A DNA stretch of 64,000 nucleotides from positions 181,914-245,913 of the forward strand of contig CAVOYU010000011.1 in assembly GCA_963700775.1 (NCBI GenBank), written 5' to 3'. The DNA is from Thermohalobaculum sp963700775. GTDB taxonomy: Bacteria; Pseudomonadota; Alphaproteobacteria; Rhodobacterales; Rhodobacteraceae. Positions within the stretch are counted from its first letter, which is position 1. Every line of letters begins with the position of its first letter. The notes beneath the pieces were generated by a model. The model was not told where the DNA came from, did no database searches, and was given only the letters and a program-made list of their open reading frames with translations. The position numbers and the translations under genes were made by a program. Shown piece by piece: positions 29,272-38,591 of this stretch.

Positions 29272-29436
29272 GAACAGGGCCACGCCCAGTTCCGCCTCCA
29301 GCGCTGCGACCTGCCGGCTCACCCGCGGCTGCTGGACGTTCAACTCCATGGCGGCGCGCGAGAATCCGAGATGCGGGGCGGCAGCCTCGAAGGCCGCGAT
29401 CTGGTGGAAGGGGATCACCTCGCCCCGCATGATCAT
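29272..29436 (-). pseudogene. LysR-family regulator, N-terminal HTH fragment
   Basis: About 55 residues of a LysR DNA-binding domain: HQIAAFEAAAPHLGFSRAAMELN and QPRVSRQVAALEAELGVALF, then the match ends and the M20 remnant begins in a different frame. The fragment keeps a start codon (29436 or 29430). It is the remains of a regulator whose effector domain was lost in the same event that removed the head of the M20 gene. Confidence 0.75.
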
Positions 29437-29521
29437 TCTCCGACTGAATGATAGGCATCCATCTTTTCAAGCTTTCTGCGCTTTCGCAAAAGCTTATTAT
29501 GCGCGTCGGTTCGTCCGAGGA

Positions 29522-30616
29522 ATGGTCTGGACTATGCGGTTCGAGGTTCTGGCGCTTGGCGGGGACGGGATCGGCCCGGAGGTGATGGCGGCCGGGCTGG
29601 CGGTGGCGGAAGCGGCGGCAGCTCTCGGCGGCATCCGCCTCGGCGTGCGCCACGACCTGCTGCACGGCGCCTGCTGGGAGGCGCATGGCACATTCTGCCG
29701 CGACGAGACGGTGGCCGCGGCGTGCGCCGCGGACGCGGTGCTGGTCGGCGCCGTCGGCGGGCCGCGCTGGGATGGCATCCGGGTGCCGGGCGGGCCGGAG
29801 ATGCAGGACGGGCTGATGCGTCTGCGCAAGGCGCTCGACGCCTACGCCGGCCTGCGCCCGGCCCGGCACTGGCCGAGCCTCGCCGACCGCACGCCCTTCG
29901 CTCCGGGCCGGGCCGAGGGCGCCGACGTGATGGTCCTGCGCGAGATGTGCGGCGGGGTGATGTTCGCGGAGCCGCGCGGCCACGAGACCCGCGACGGGCA
30001 GCGCTACGCCTTCGACACCGCCGGATACGGCGAGGCCGAGGTCCGCCGCATCGCCGCCGCCGGGTTCGAGCTCGCCCGCCGGCGCCGCGGTGCGCTGGTC
30101 TCGGCCGACAAGGCCAATGTGATGGAGAGCTACAAGCTGTGGCGCGCCGTGGTCACCGAGGTCGCGGCGGACTATCCCGACGTCACGCTCACCCACATGT
30201 TCGCCGACAACTGCGCCTACCAGCTGGCGATGGACCCGGGACGCTTCGACGTGGTGGTCGGCTGCAACCTGATCGGCGATTTCCTGTCGGACCTTGCGGC
30301 GATCCTGTCGGGCGGGCTCGGGATGCTGCCCTCGGCCTGCCTCTGCGGGCCGCCGGGCGGCCGGGTGAGGGGGATATTCGAGCCGGTCCACGGCTCGGCG
30401 CCGGACATCGCCGGGACCGGCCGCGCCAACCCGGTCGGCATGATCCTGAGCGTCGCCATGATGTTCGAGCACGGCGCCGGCCGGCCCGACCTCGCCCGCC
30501 GGATCGAGGCCGCGACCGAACGCGCCGTGGCGGGCGGCGCGCGCACCCCCGACATCGGCGGCCGGGAGACGACCGCCGGGGTAACGCGGGCCATCCTCGC
30601 GGAGCTGGCCGCATGA
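29522..30616 (+). CDS. isocitrate/isopropylmalate dehydrogenase family protein
   Basis: 364-residue NAD-dependent beta-decarboxylating dehydrogenase related to LeuB and tartrate dehydrogenase. Family hallmarks: ALGGDGIGPEVMAAG at the N terminus, VSADKANVMES (catalytic lysine), FADNCAYQL, the metal-binding CNLIGDFLSDLAAIL and the nucleotide site EPVHGSAPDIAGTGRANPVG. No leuCD genes are present, so leucine synthesis is not implied; oxidation of a tartrate- or malate-like hydroxy acid is more likely. ATG 29522 or 29534 may be the start. It overlaps the GMC gene by four bases. Confidence 0.88.
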   Translation: MVWTMRFEVLALGGDGIGPEVMAAGLAVAEAAAALGGIRLGVRHDLLHGACWEAHGTFCRDETVAAACAADAVLVGAVGGPRWDGIRVPGGPEMQDGLMRLRKALDAYAGLRPARHWPSLADRTPFAPGRAEGADVMVLREMCGGVMFAEPRGHETRDGQRYAFDTAGYGEAEVRRIAAAGFELARRRRGALVSADKANVMESYKLWRAVVTEVAADYPDVTLTHMFADNCAYQLAMDPGRFDVVVGCNLIGDFLSDLAAILSGGLGMLPSACLCGPPGGRVRGIFEPVHGSAPDIAGTGRANPVGMILSVAMMFEHGAGRPDLARRIEAATERAVAGGARTPDIGGRETTAGVTRAILAELAA

Positions 30617-32295
30617 CGCGCATCTTCGACTACGTGATCGCCGGGGGCGGGTCGGCGGGCTGCGCCCTCGCGGCAAGGCTCGCCGAGAACCCGGCGCTCA
30701 GCGTCTGCCTGGTCGAGGCGGGCGGCAGGGGCCGGGAACTCTTCATCCGGATGCCGGCGGGGAACGGGTTCGTCTTCGGCAACCCGCGGCTCGACTGGGG
30801 GTATCAGTCGGCCCCGCAGCCGTCGCTGAACGGGCGCCGGATCTACTTCGCCCGCGGCAAGGCGCTCGGCGGCACCTCGATCGTCAACGGCATGATCTAC
30901 ATGCGCGGGGTGCCGGCCGACTATGACGGCTGGCGTCAGATGGGTCTGGCGGGGTGGGGCTATGCCGACCTGCTGCCCTATTTCCGGCGGGCCGAGGGCT
31001 CGCGCGACCGTCGGGATCCGTATCATGGCCGGAGCGGCCCGCTGAAGACCGAGCCATCGCTCAATTTCGGGCGGCTGGACCGCGCCTTCATCGATGCGGC
31101 GGTGGCGGCCGGGCATGACGAGATCGACGACTTCAACGGCGCGCGGCGCACCGGTGTCTCGCGCACCGACAGCACCGTCCACCGCGGCGTCCGGCAGTCC
31201 GCGGCGATCGCTTATCTGAAGTCCCCGCCGCGCAACCTCACGATCCTGACCGGCAGGCATGTCGCCCGCATCCTGTTCGAGGGCAGGCGGGCGGTCGGAG
31301 TCGCGACCGCGGACGGCGAGACCGTCCGGGCCGGACGCGAGGTGATCGTCTGCCAGGGCGCCTTCGGCACCCCGCAACTCCTGATGCTTTCCGGGATCGG
31401 CCCCGCGGACCACCTGGCGGCGCACGGGATCGCTCCGCTGGTCGACCTGCCCGGGGTCGGCGGGAATCTCGCCGACCACCTGGACGTGTCGATCCAGTAC
31501 GGTTCCGACCGGATGGAGCTGAGCCACGCCCGCCACCAGCGGCTGGACAGGGCGGCGCTGCTGATGGCCCGCTGGCTCTTGAACGGCTCGGGTCCGGGGG
31601 GCGGGGCATTCTTCTCGGCGGTCCTGTTCCACGCCTTCGACGACCCGGCCCTGCCGGAGCTCGAGGTCTTCATGACGCCGATGATCGTCGAGGAGAATCT
31701 CGGCGGCGGCGAGCGGGAACGGACCCCGCTGATGCTGCGCCTGGGGCGCAGGCTGCTGGTCCGGGGCCGCAAGGTGGCCCGGCCCGGAGTCCAGATCGAC
31801 ATCAACCTCGAGCGCCCCCGGTCGCTCGGCACCGTGCGGCTCGCCAGCGCCGATCCGCAGGCACACCCCCTGATCGACCCGAACTACCTGGCCGATTCCC
31901 GCGACCTGGACGAACTCGTGCGCGGTGTCAGGGTCATGCGCCAGGTCATGGCCCAGCCGCAGATCGCGCAATACGTGACCGGCGAGCTTGGCGCCTGGGC
32001 CGGCGCCCGGACCGACGACGAGATCGTCGCCGCCATCCGCGAGACCGCCTATACCGGGCATCACCCCTGCTCGACGGCCCGGATGGGGGCCGAGACCGAT
32101 CCGGGCGCGGTGCTCGACGCCGCGCTGCGGGTCCGCGGGACCGAGGGGCTGCGGGTCTGCGACGCGGCCGCGATGCCGGCGCAGATCACCGGCAACCTCT
32201 ATGCGACCGTGATCGCGATGGCCGAGAAGGCCGCTGACATGATCCTCGGCCGCACCCCCGCGCCGGCGCAGCACCCGGAGCAGGCAAGACCATGA
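30613..32295 (+). CDS. GMC oxidoreductase (choline dehydrogenase-like)
   Basis: 560-residue FAD flavoprotein. N-terminal nucleotide fold YVIAGGGSAGCALAARL, FAD contact LVEAGG, the GMC signature ARGKALGGTSIVNGMIYMRG, second signature GAFGTPQLLMLSGIGP, and the C-terminal active-site segment TGHHPCSTARMG with the final CDAAAMPAQITGNLYATVIAMAEKAAD. Members oxidise alcohols such as choline or polyols. Translation is coupled to the preceding dehydrogenase by an ATGA overlap, so the two probably catalyse consecutive oxidations. A betaine-aldehyde dehydrogenase partner is not seen, so a choline role is not certain. Confidence 0.9.
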   Translation: MTRIFDYVIAGGGSAGCALAARLAENPALSVCLVEAGGRGRELFIRMPAGNGFVFGNPRLDWGYQSAPQPSLNGRRIYFARGKALGGTSIVNGMIYMRGVPADYDGWRQMGLAGWGYADLLPYFRRAEGSRDRRDPYHGRSGPLKTEPSLNFGRLDRAFIDAAVAAGHDEIDDFNGARRTGVSRTDSTVHRGVRQSAAIAYLKSPPRNLTILTGRHVARILFEGRRAVGVATADGETVRAGREVIVCQGAFGTPQLLMLSGIGPADHLAAHGIAPLVDLPGVGGNLADHLDVSIQYGSDRMELSHARHQRLDRAALLMARWLLNGSGPGGGAFFSAVLFHAFDDPALPELEVFMTPMIVEENLGGGERERTPLMLRLGRRLLVRGRKVARPGVQIDINLERPRSLGTVRLASADPQAHPLIDPNYLADSRDLDELVRGVRVMRQVMAQPQIAQYVTGELGAWAGARTDDEIVAAIRETAYTGHHPCSTARMGAETDPGAVLDAALRVRGTEGLRVCDAAAMPAQITGNLYATVIAMAEKAADMILGRTPAPAQHPEQARP

Positions 32296-32582
32296 GCATC
32301 GCCGGCAGCGATGCGCCTTCGAGGGGGATGCGGCGTGACGGCCGTGTTCGATGCGATTTCAGGAACGGGAGACGCAAGATCGGCCGCTGTCACCAAGTTC
32401 AATTCAGGATCGCGAAGATCGCGACCGGAGCCTTTCCCGGCCTTGGGGGTGAGGCCTCGGGGCGGTCAGTCGCGGACACAGGGCGCCCGGCCGCGCCAGG
32501 GCCCGCGCATCCGCACCGCATCACACATGTGATCCGCCTTTCCTGACAACCACTTAACCCCATGCTCAAGTTTGAGCGGCCC
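32296..32582. other. non-coding scar between the GMC gene and the deacetylase remnant
   Basis: An ATG overlaps the GMC stop (ATGA at 32292-32295) as if another operon gene followed, but the 84-codon frame that results has no recognisable domain. I take it as the remains of a truncated gene or chance; nothing else is seen here. Confidence 0.4.
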
Positions 32583-32671
32583 TCACATCCCCGCCTGCAC
32601 GCGGCGGTGGCGGGCCACATCCGCATGGGTGGCGAACCACACCCCGGCATGGCTGCGCATGTACTGGATCA
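32583..32671 (-). pseudogene. polysaccharide deacetylase gene, 3' fragment (split by IS630)
   Basis: The minus strand encodes IQYMRSHAGVWFATHADVARH and a short tail before a stop at 32583. This is the C-terminal end of a PuuE/polysaccharide-deacetylase-type protein. Its upstream part lies on the other side of the IS element at 33835-33995, on the same strand. Confidence 0.7.
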
Positions 32672-32697
32672 TACCATCTTGCGCTGAGCCTGACTCA
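32672..32697 (+). repeat. IS630 left terminal inverted repeat
   Basis: Reads TACCATCTTGCGCTGAGCC followed by TGACTCA. It pairs with 33809-33834; ATCA directly outside (32668-32671) also recurs at the right junction. Confidence 0.7.
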
Positions 32698-32757
32698 TTT
32701 GGGGATTCCCAAATCGGCTGAAGTCTGAATCACTGTGGCGAACAGAGGAGGTTCGCC

Positions 32758-33818
32758 ATGGGTGCAGCGATTGGCTTGCGGGGTGATTTCGGGAGCGGCG
32801 ATCTGCGGGCGTTGGCGCGGTCGGTGAAAGACGCCAATCAGGCGCGCCGGCTTCTGGCGCTGGCAGTGATCTATGACGGCGGGAAGCGGACGGAGGCAGC
32901 CCGGACCGGGGGGGTCGGTCTGCAGAGCATTCGCGACTGGGTGCTGCGGTTCAACGCGAGCGGCCCGGACGGGCTGATCGATGCCAAGGCTCCTGGCAAG
33001 CCGCCGAAGCTGAGCGACGATCAGCGTGCGGCTCTGGCGGCAGCCGTCGAGCGTGGACCGATCCCGGCGATCCACGGCGTGGTGCGCTGGCGGCTGATCG
33101 ATCTGATGCAATGGGTCTGGGAAGAATACGCCATCTCGCTGAGCGAGGCGACGATGAGCCGGGAACTGAACGCGCTCGGCTACCGGAAGCTCTCGGCCCG
33201 GCCGCGCCAACATGCCCAGAACGAATACGCCATCGAGGAGTTTAAAAAAACTTCCCCGCCGAGCTGGCGACGATCCGCGAGAGGCTCGCACCCGGCACCG
33301 AGATAGAGCTGTGGTTCCAGGATGAAGCGCGGGTCGGCCAGAAGAACCTGATCACCCGGCGCTGGGCACGGCGCGGCACCCGGCCCTCGGCGCCCCGCGA
33401 CCAGCGCACCAAATGGGCCTACATCTTCGGGGCCATCTGCCCGAAGAAGGGCAAGGGCGCCGGGCTGGTCATGCCCTGGGCCGACACCCCGGCGATGCAG
33501 GCGCATCTGAATGAGATCAGCGCCGCCGTCGACACCGGCGCCCACGCCGTCGTCATCCTCGACCAGGCCGGATGGCACATGTCCACCAAGCTCGACATCC
33601 CCGACAATATCACCCTGATGCCGCTCCCGCCGCGCTCGCCGGAGCTGAACCCGGTCGAGAACGTCTGGCAATACATCCGCGACAACTGGCTCTCAAACCG
33701 GATCTTCCAGTCCTATGACGACATCGTCGCGTTCTGCTGCGAAGCCTGGAACAAGCTCATCGACCGGCCTTGGAAGATCATCTCCATCGGAATGCGCGAA
33801 TGGGCCCATGGGTCATGA
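32758..33818 (+). CDS. IS630-family transposase, two frames joined at an A7 run
   Basis: First frame 32758-33306 encodes the helix-turn-helix part (AARTGGVGLQSIRDWVLRFN) and the linker up to QNEYAIEEFKK. Second frame, up to 33818, encodes the DDE catalytic part: ELWFQDEARVGQKNLITRRW, VILDQAGWHMS and PPRSPELNPVENVWQYIRDN, giving the Asp, Asp and Glu. The frames are joined by a -1 shift at the heptamer-like run of seven A at 33244-33250, giving EEFKKNFPAELA. This may be programmed frameshifting, as known for several IS630 elements, or a homopolymer error. The stop falls inside the right inverted repeat. Confidence 0.85.
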
Positions 33819-33834
33819 TCAATGCAAGCTGGTA
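33809..33834 (-). repeat. IS630 right terminal inverted repeat
   Basis: Read inward it begins TACCAGCTTGCATTGATCA and continues TGACCCA, matching the left end at about 20 of 26 positions. Confidence 0.7.
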
Positions 33835-33995
33835 TCAGCTCCTCGAGGATCTGGATGCGCGAGCGGTGGCCGATGAAATGGGGGGGCATGGTCAGCAGGA
33901 ACAGCCTCGGCAGTTCGCCTATGCGACCACCAAGACTGATCATCTGCGTCAGCTCTTGCGCTCGAGCGTCCAACTGAGTATCGAGAAAGCGCGTT
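33835..33995 (-). pseudogene. polysaccharide deacetylase gene, internal fragment (split by IS630)
   Basis: The minus strand reads LGGRIGELPRLFLLTM, PPHFIGHRSRI and QILEELI, then meets the IS. It joins naturally to IQYMRSHAG on the far side, as the C-terminal third of a PuuE-like deacetylase. Upstream it runs into the partial tRNA-Gly, so the N-terminal two thirds of the gene are missing. Confidence 0.65.
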
Positions 33996-34034
33996 GCGGG
34001 TATGGTGTAGTGGTAGCGCGCCGGCTTCCCAAGC
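33996..34034 (+). tRNA. tRNA-Gly (CCC), 5' half only; likely attachment-site remnant
   Basis: The segment starts GCGGGTATGGTGTAGTGGTA and contains the acceptor 5' strand, a complete D arm and the anticodon stem-loop start CCGGC-TTCCCAA-GC with anticodon CCC at 34028-34030. The match to tRNA-Gly stops at 34034; no variable loop, T arm or acceptor 3' strand follows. A tyrosine integrase gene begins 125 bases downstream, which suggests this is one junction of an integrated element with crossover in the anticodon region. Confidence 0.8.
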
Positions 34035-34158
34035 ATGTTGTTTGAGTTGCACCTGCTTGCATGGGGTTGCTATCCGTTTCATTTCGTTAAATTATTCCTT
34101 TCACCACGTTGCACTGCTTTGCACGTGGTTTCATTTCAAAACCTGCAAAGTACCTGCA

Positions 34159-35239
34159 ATGCCCAAGCTTACTGAAACCTTCGTCTCGAAGCTCCCGCAC
34201 CCGGGTACCGGCACCCGCAAATATTGGGATACCGAGGTCAAGGGGTTCGGCCTCTTTGTCGGCAAGCGCTCGAAGACCTGGTATTTCCAGCGCGACGTCG
34301 GTGGCCAGTACCAAGCGCACCCTGATCGGCCGATACCCGGTCATCTCGGCGGCCTCTGCGAGAAAGGCCGCCCAGACGCTCGCGCTCGACATGTCACGCG
34401 GTGCCGGCAAGGTCTTCGAGGCCGGAGCGCCGACGCTCGAGCGGGCGATGGAGAGCTATCTCTCACGCCCGAAGCTCCGGTCCGAGAAGGGCAAGAAGGA
34501 GCTTCGCCGCCAGTTCGAGAAGCGCCTCCGGGACTGGATGCGACTGCCGCTCGATCAGATCACCCGGGGCATGGTGGTGGCGCGGCACCGCGACATGCGG
34601 GCCCTGCCCTCTGCGGCCAATCATGTTCTCCGGAACTTCCGCTCGGTCTGGAACCATGCAAGGCGCACCCATGACCTGCCAGAGGCCCCTACCCTCGCGA
34701 TCGAGTGGTACCCGGAAGAGCCAGATGGCCGGCTCATCGATGATCTCCCGGAATGGCGTCGGTCGGTTGACGCTCTGGAGAACCCGATCCACGGTGCCTG
34801 GTACCAGCTGCTGCTCTTCACCGGGTTTCGAAGATCGGAGGCCCTCGGGCTGCGCTGGCGCGATGTCCACGACGACCGGATCCATCTGCCGATCACCAAG
34901 AACGGCCGGGCCTTCGATCTTCCGATCGTCGATGTCCATCACGAGATCCTGGAACCGCTGCGATCCCTCGGTCGCGAGTGGGTGTTCCCTGCCCCGAAGT
35001 CGCATTCCGGGCATCTGGAATGCCCTGAGCGCATCGACTGGTCACCGCACGCCCACAGGCGGACCTTTGCGACCGTTGCGATGGAAGCCGGCGTTCTCGA
35101 GGAGGTGGTCGGGCGATTGCTCAATCACACGCCGCTCTCGATCACGGGTCATCGCTATGTTCGGCCGTCACTCGATGCATTGCGACCGGCGATGATGACG
35201 GTTTGCAGCGCGATCACGGAGCGGCTATCGAGAAACTGA
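34159..35239 (+). pseudogene. tyrosine-type integrase, one frameshift
   Basis: About 360-residue phage/island integrase when repaired. The N-terminal arm-binding domain (TETFVSKLPHPGTGTRKYWD, VKGFGLFV) is in the first frame; one extra T at 34309 shifts the frame, after which TKRTLIGRYPVISAASARK continues. Catalytic residues are present: Arg in LLFTGFRRSEALGLRW, His-x-x-Arg in SPHAHRRTF, His in LNHTPLSITGH and the nucleophile Tyr in HRYV. It stands directly beside the half tRNA-Gly, the usual place for the integrase of a tRNA-targeting island. Confidence 0.85.
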
Positions 35240-35370
35240 GGCATGCAGTGGCCAAGCGGGTTTTCCGTTCAGCCTGAAGAAATCAATTCTGGGAGCACCA
35301 AGCGCCACTGGCCGTGGCCAAGCTGACCCCTAACCTTCCCCGCCTTGTCCAACCCGTGGGAACCACAGCG

Positions 35371-36244
35371 ATGAATGGTCAACTCGTCATTCGGCAAATG
35401 TCCCGCTCAGAGGTGGACGAGCTCGTAGGCTGGGCGGCCGACGAAGGCTGGAACCCAGGGCTTCATGATGCCGACGTATTCTGGGCGACCGACCGAGCAG
35501 CCTTCATCGCGGCCGAGTTGGAGAACGAGTTGATCGGTGGTGGGGCGATTACATCCTATGACGGCGAATTCGGCTTCATGGGTTTTTTCATCGTCCGGCC
35601 AGAATTCCGTGGCCGCGGTCTTGGAAATGAGCTTTGGCATGCCCGCCGCGAGCGGCTGCTTGCCAGATTGCGCCCCAGAGCGAGCGTCGGGATGGATGGG
35701 GTTTTTGACATGCAGCCCTACTATGCCAAGGGCGGTTTCGATTTCTCCCACCGGGACATCAGATTTCGCGCCAGATGCCGAGAGCATCCAGCTGTCACAC
35801 TTCCGAGCAACGACCAGGTCGTTCCGGTGCACGAGGTTCCTCTCGATCAGGCTTTGCGCGTACGACCGCGCCTGCTTCCCTGCCCCTCGCAGGAACCTTC
35901 TGACGGCTTGGACCACGCAGCCCGATGCGCTTGCCCTCGCCTGCCGACGTCAAGGGAAAATGAGGGGATACGGCGTTGTCCGCCGCTGTCAGGAGGGATG
36001 CAAGATTGGCCCACTGTTCGCAGATGATGCCCATGCCGCCACAAACCTCTTCAATCACCTCTCGGATTTCGCAGCCGGCGGCCCGCTCTTCATCGACGTC
36101 CCGGAGAACAACCCCGCCGCGTTCGAGCTGGTACGGCATTTCCGGATGGTCGAGGTGTTCGGCTGCGCCCGCATGTATCTGGGCCCGCCGCCGGATCTCG
36201 CACACCACCTAATCTTCGGCGTCACAACCTTCGAGCTGGGCTGA
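35371..36244 (+). pseudogene. GNAT family N-acetyltransferase with YitH-like C-terminal domain, one frameshift
   Basis: N-terminal GNAT fold: LVIRQMSRSEVDELVGWAADEGW and the acetyl-CoA loop VRPEFRGRGLGNELW. The second half (CAYDRACFPAPRR, GKMRGYGVVRRCQEGCKIGPL, FIDVPENNPAAFELVRHF) is the C-terminal domain found in YitH-like acetyltransferases and is in another frame; the break lies at about 35845-35857. The stop overlaps the next start (TGATG at 36242-36246), so it was co-transcribed with the deacetylase. Confidence 0.75.
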
Positions 36245-37163
36245 TGGCCAGATCGCGATCTCGTCGGCTACGGCCGTCGTCCGCCCCACCCGCAGTGGCC
36301 GGGTGAGGCACGCGTTGCGGTGCAGTTCGTGCTCAATATCGAAGAAGGCGCGGAGTCGAGCGTTCTGAACGGGGATGCGCAGTCGGAGGCGTGTTTGCAT
36401 GAGCTGCCCGGTCGTTCTCCCCGTACCGGGGGACGAGACGTCAGCGTCGAAGGCATGTATGAATACGGCTCGCGTGCTGGCGTCTGGCGCCTCCTTGATC
36501 TTTTCGATGCTCATGGCGCGCCGCTGACCGCTTTCGCGGTTGGTCGGGCGCTGGAATTGACGCCCGCAGTCGGACGCGCATTGCGCGACGCTGGGCACGA
36601 GATTGCCGGGCATGGCTACCGCTGGCTGGACTATCAGCGAGATCCCGGAAGAAATCGAGCGAGAGCATATCCGCCGAACTCTGGAGGTCATTAAGGAGAT
36701 CTGCGGCAAACGACCGGTAGGCTGGTACACTGGTCGGGTCAGCCAAAATACCCGCCGTCTGCTTTGCGAGGAGGGAGGCCTTCTCTACGACTCGGATGCC
36801 TACAATGACGATTTGCCTCATTGGTTTGGAACGTCGCCCGCGCATTTGATCATTCCGTACACCCTGGTGAACAACGACATCCGCTACCTGTTGCCGAACG
36901 GTTGCGCCTGCGCAGAAGACTTCTTTCAGCTCCTCAAGGACGCCTTCGATTACCTGTGGAGGGAGGGCGTTCGGTGCCCGAAAATGATGAGCATCGGCCT
37001 ACATAGCCGCATCAGCGGTCACCCGAGCCGTACGTCGGCAATTTCGCGCTTTCTCGATTATGTGACGGGACACGATCAGGTTTGGCTCTGTCGGCGGGAG
37101 GAGATTGCACGCCATTGGATAGCCAAGCATCCGGCGCCGCTGGCTCAGGACAACGGGCAGTAA
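36244..37163 (+). pseudogene. polysaccharide deacetylase family protein (PuuE-like), two frameshifts
   Basis: About 305 residues when repaired. N terminus DRDLVGYGRRPPHPQWPGEA and VQFVLNIEEGAE, then the deacetylase metal-site region AGHGYRWLDY, RPVGWYTGR, and the C-terminal MMSIGLHSRISGHPSRTSAI and FLDYVTGHDQVWLCRREEIARHW. One extra base near 36250 separates the ATG from the domain and one extra C at 36638 breaks the middle. Members of this branch act on allantoin-like or N-acetyl compounds; the substrate is unknown. A relative of the deacetylase split by the IS element 3 kb upstream. Confidence 0.8.
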
Positions 37164-37338
37164 GTTGAAGGTGGTCAGGAATGCTTCGTGACATCCCCGC
37201 ACCGATGTTGTGACGGGTGATCATGGAAGCGACGGCGGATCCCGCCGCCACGGGTACGATCACAAACTGTTCAGGCCAATTGCGTGGCGTTTGAGGGGAG
37301 CCGGTGCCATTTCTGCAGCAGGTCGATCCGGAGGCTAG

Positions 37339-37955
37339 ATGATTAGGACGATGGCATTTATGGTCGCCGCCACTGTCGGCATCGCGCCGGCATTAGCTGG
37401 GGCGCAGCAGCTCGAGACCGCGACCTTTGCCGGCGGCTGCTTCTGGTGCGTCGAGTCGGATTTCGACCGGATTCCCGGTGTTGTCAGCACGACCTCCGGC
37501 TATACGGGCGGCACTCTCGACAACCCGACCTACAAGCAGGTGACGGCCGGAGGAAGTGGCCACCTTGAAGCGGTCGAGATCACCTACGATCCGGCACATG
37601 TGAGCTATGAAGAGCTTCTCGAAGCCTTTTGGCACTCGGTCGACCCGACAGAATTCGGGCGGGCAATTCTGCGATCGCGGCGAAGTCCTATACGACCGCA
37701 GTGTTCGTCCGTTCCGATGGAGAGCGGCAACTGGCCGAAGTCTCGAAGAAGGCCGCCGAGGACGAACTCGGGCGCGAGGTCGTGACGCCAATCCGGGATG
37801 CCGGCGCGTTCTATCCGGCCGAGGGCTACCATCAGGACTACTACGAGAAGAACCCCACTCGCTACCGGTATTACCGATGGGCTTGCGGCCGCAACAGCCG
37901 GGTCGAGGAGGTTTGGGGCGACGGTGCATATGCCGGGATTCCCGATCATAGCTGA
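37339..37955 (+). pseudogene. msrA: peptide-methionine (S)-S-oxide reductase MsrA, exported form, frameshifted
   Basis: A signal peptide (MIRTMAFMVAATVGIAPALAGA) precedes an MsrA domain with the catalytic cysteine in FAGGCFWCVESDF, GYTGGTLDNPTYKQVTAGGS, GHLEAVEITYDP and, after a frame change near 37650-37690, SYTTAVFVRSDGERQLAE and FYPAEGYHQDYYEKNP. Two nearby single-base changes (about 37652 and 37688) remove and restore the correct frame around the GGQFCDRG motif. Periplasmic MsrA would repair oxidised methionine in exported proteins. Confidence 0.85.
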
Positions 37956-38069
37956 CGATCCAATGTCACATCACACACGAAATATGGATCGGTCCTTCAA
38001 CGGTGCCGGGCGGTTTACCCATCTCGCCCGCACCGAACAGCTTGCTGTCACCACGACCGAAGGTCTTTC

Positions 38070-38330
38070 AGACTGGCGCACCCATGCCCGCGAACCTATT
38101 GAACAGCCTGTGGTCTGCCCAGGGTTCACTATGCACATACCACCATGCTTGCGATTGACGTGCAGGATAGACGCGATTGCGGAAGAACCGGACGATCCAT
38201 TTCTCGATACATTTCTGCGCGCTTTGCCTGATCGATTTCAGCCTTCGCCAACACGAGAAGATCATTGAACCGATCGTTGTCCCAGTGGTTCTCGTTCCAG
38301 TCGGCGCCTCGACTGAGCGCAGGCACTCCG
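38070..38330 (-). pseudogene. peptide ABC transporter substrate-binding protein remnant
   Basis: The minus strand encodes GADWNENHWDNDRFNDLLV and AKAEIDQAKRAEMYREMDR, a pattern typical of the C-terminal lobe of family-5 peptide-binding proteins, then a frame change and a degraded continuation. No start or N-terminal lobe is present. It is not the end of the intact peptide SBP at 21-22.5 kb, which has its own C terminus. Confidence 0.6.
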
Positions 38331-38591
38331 TAAACCCGGGGCGGTTCGCACCCTTTCCCAGAAGGCAGATCGCCGTCAGACCCCCGCATCTCCGATGTCG
38401 CTTCAGAGCCAGCGGCCGCCTTAACAACGTAAAAAGTCTGGACCGCCAAATTCACCGAAATAGATTCCTTCGCTCTGATAGAACACAAAATACAATGCGG
38501 CATCTAAATGATAGTATTCATGTAGGGGGATTTTTTTTTAAGAAATTGCACTATATATTAAATGAAAATGTAAAACTCAGAGGAAGAGAAG

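Larger units (their letters stand above)
32672..33834 (+). mobile_element. IS630-family insertion sequence, both ends recognised
   Basis: About 1.16 kb element. The ends are imperfect inverted repeats of 26 bases (32672-32697 and 33809-33834), beginning TACCATCTTGCG on the left and TACCAGCTTGCA when read inward from the right, with about 20 matches of 26. The outer bases are TA on both sides, the usual IS630 target. It carries one transposase in two frames and interrupts a polysaccharide-deacetylase gene. Confidence 0.8.

Noticed and set aside
30613..32295. Choline dehydrogenase BetA assignment for the GMC gene
   Set aside because: No betaine aldehyde dehydrogenase or BetI gene is adjacent, and the partner is an isopropylmalate-dehydrogenase-like enzyme, so only the family is claimed.
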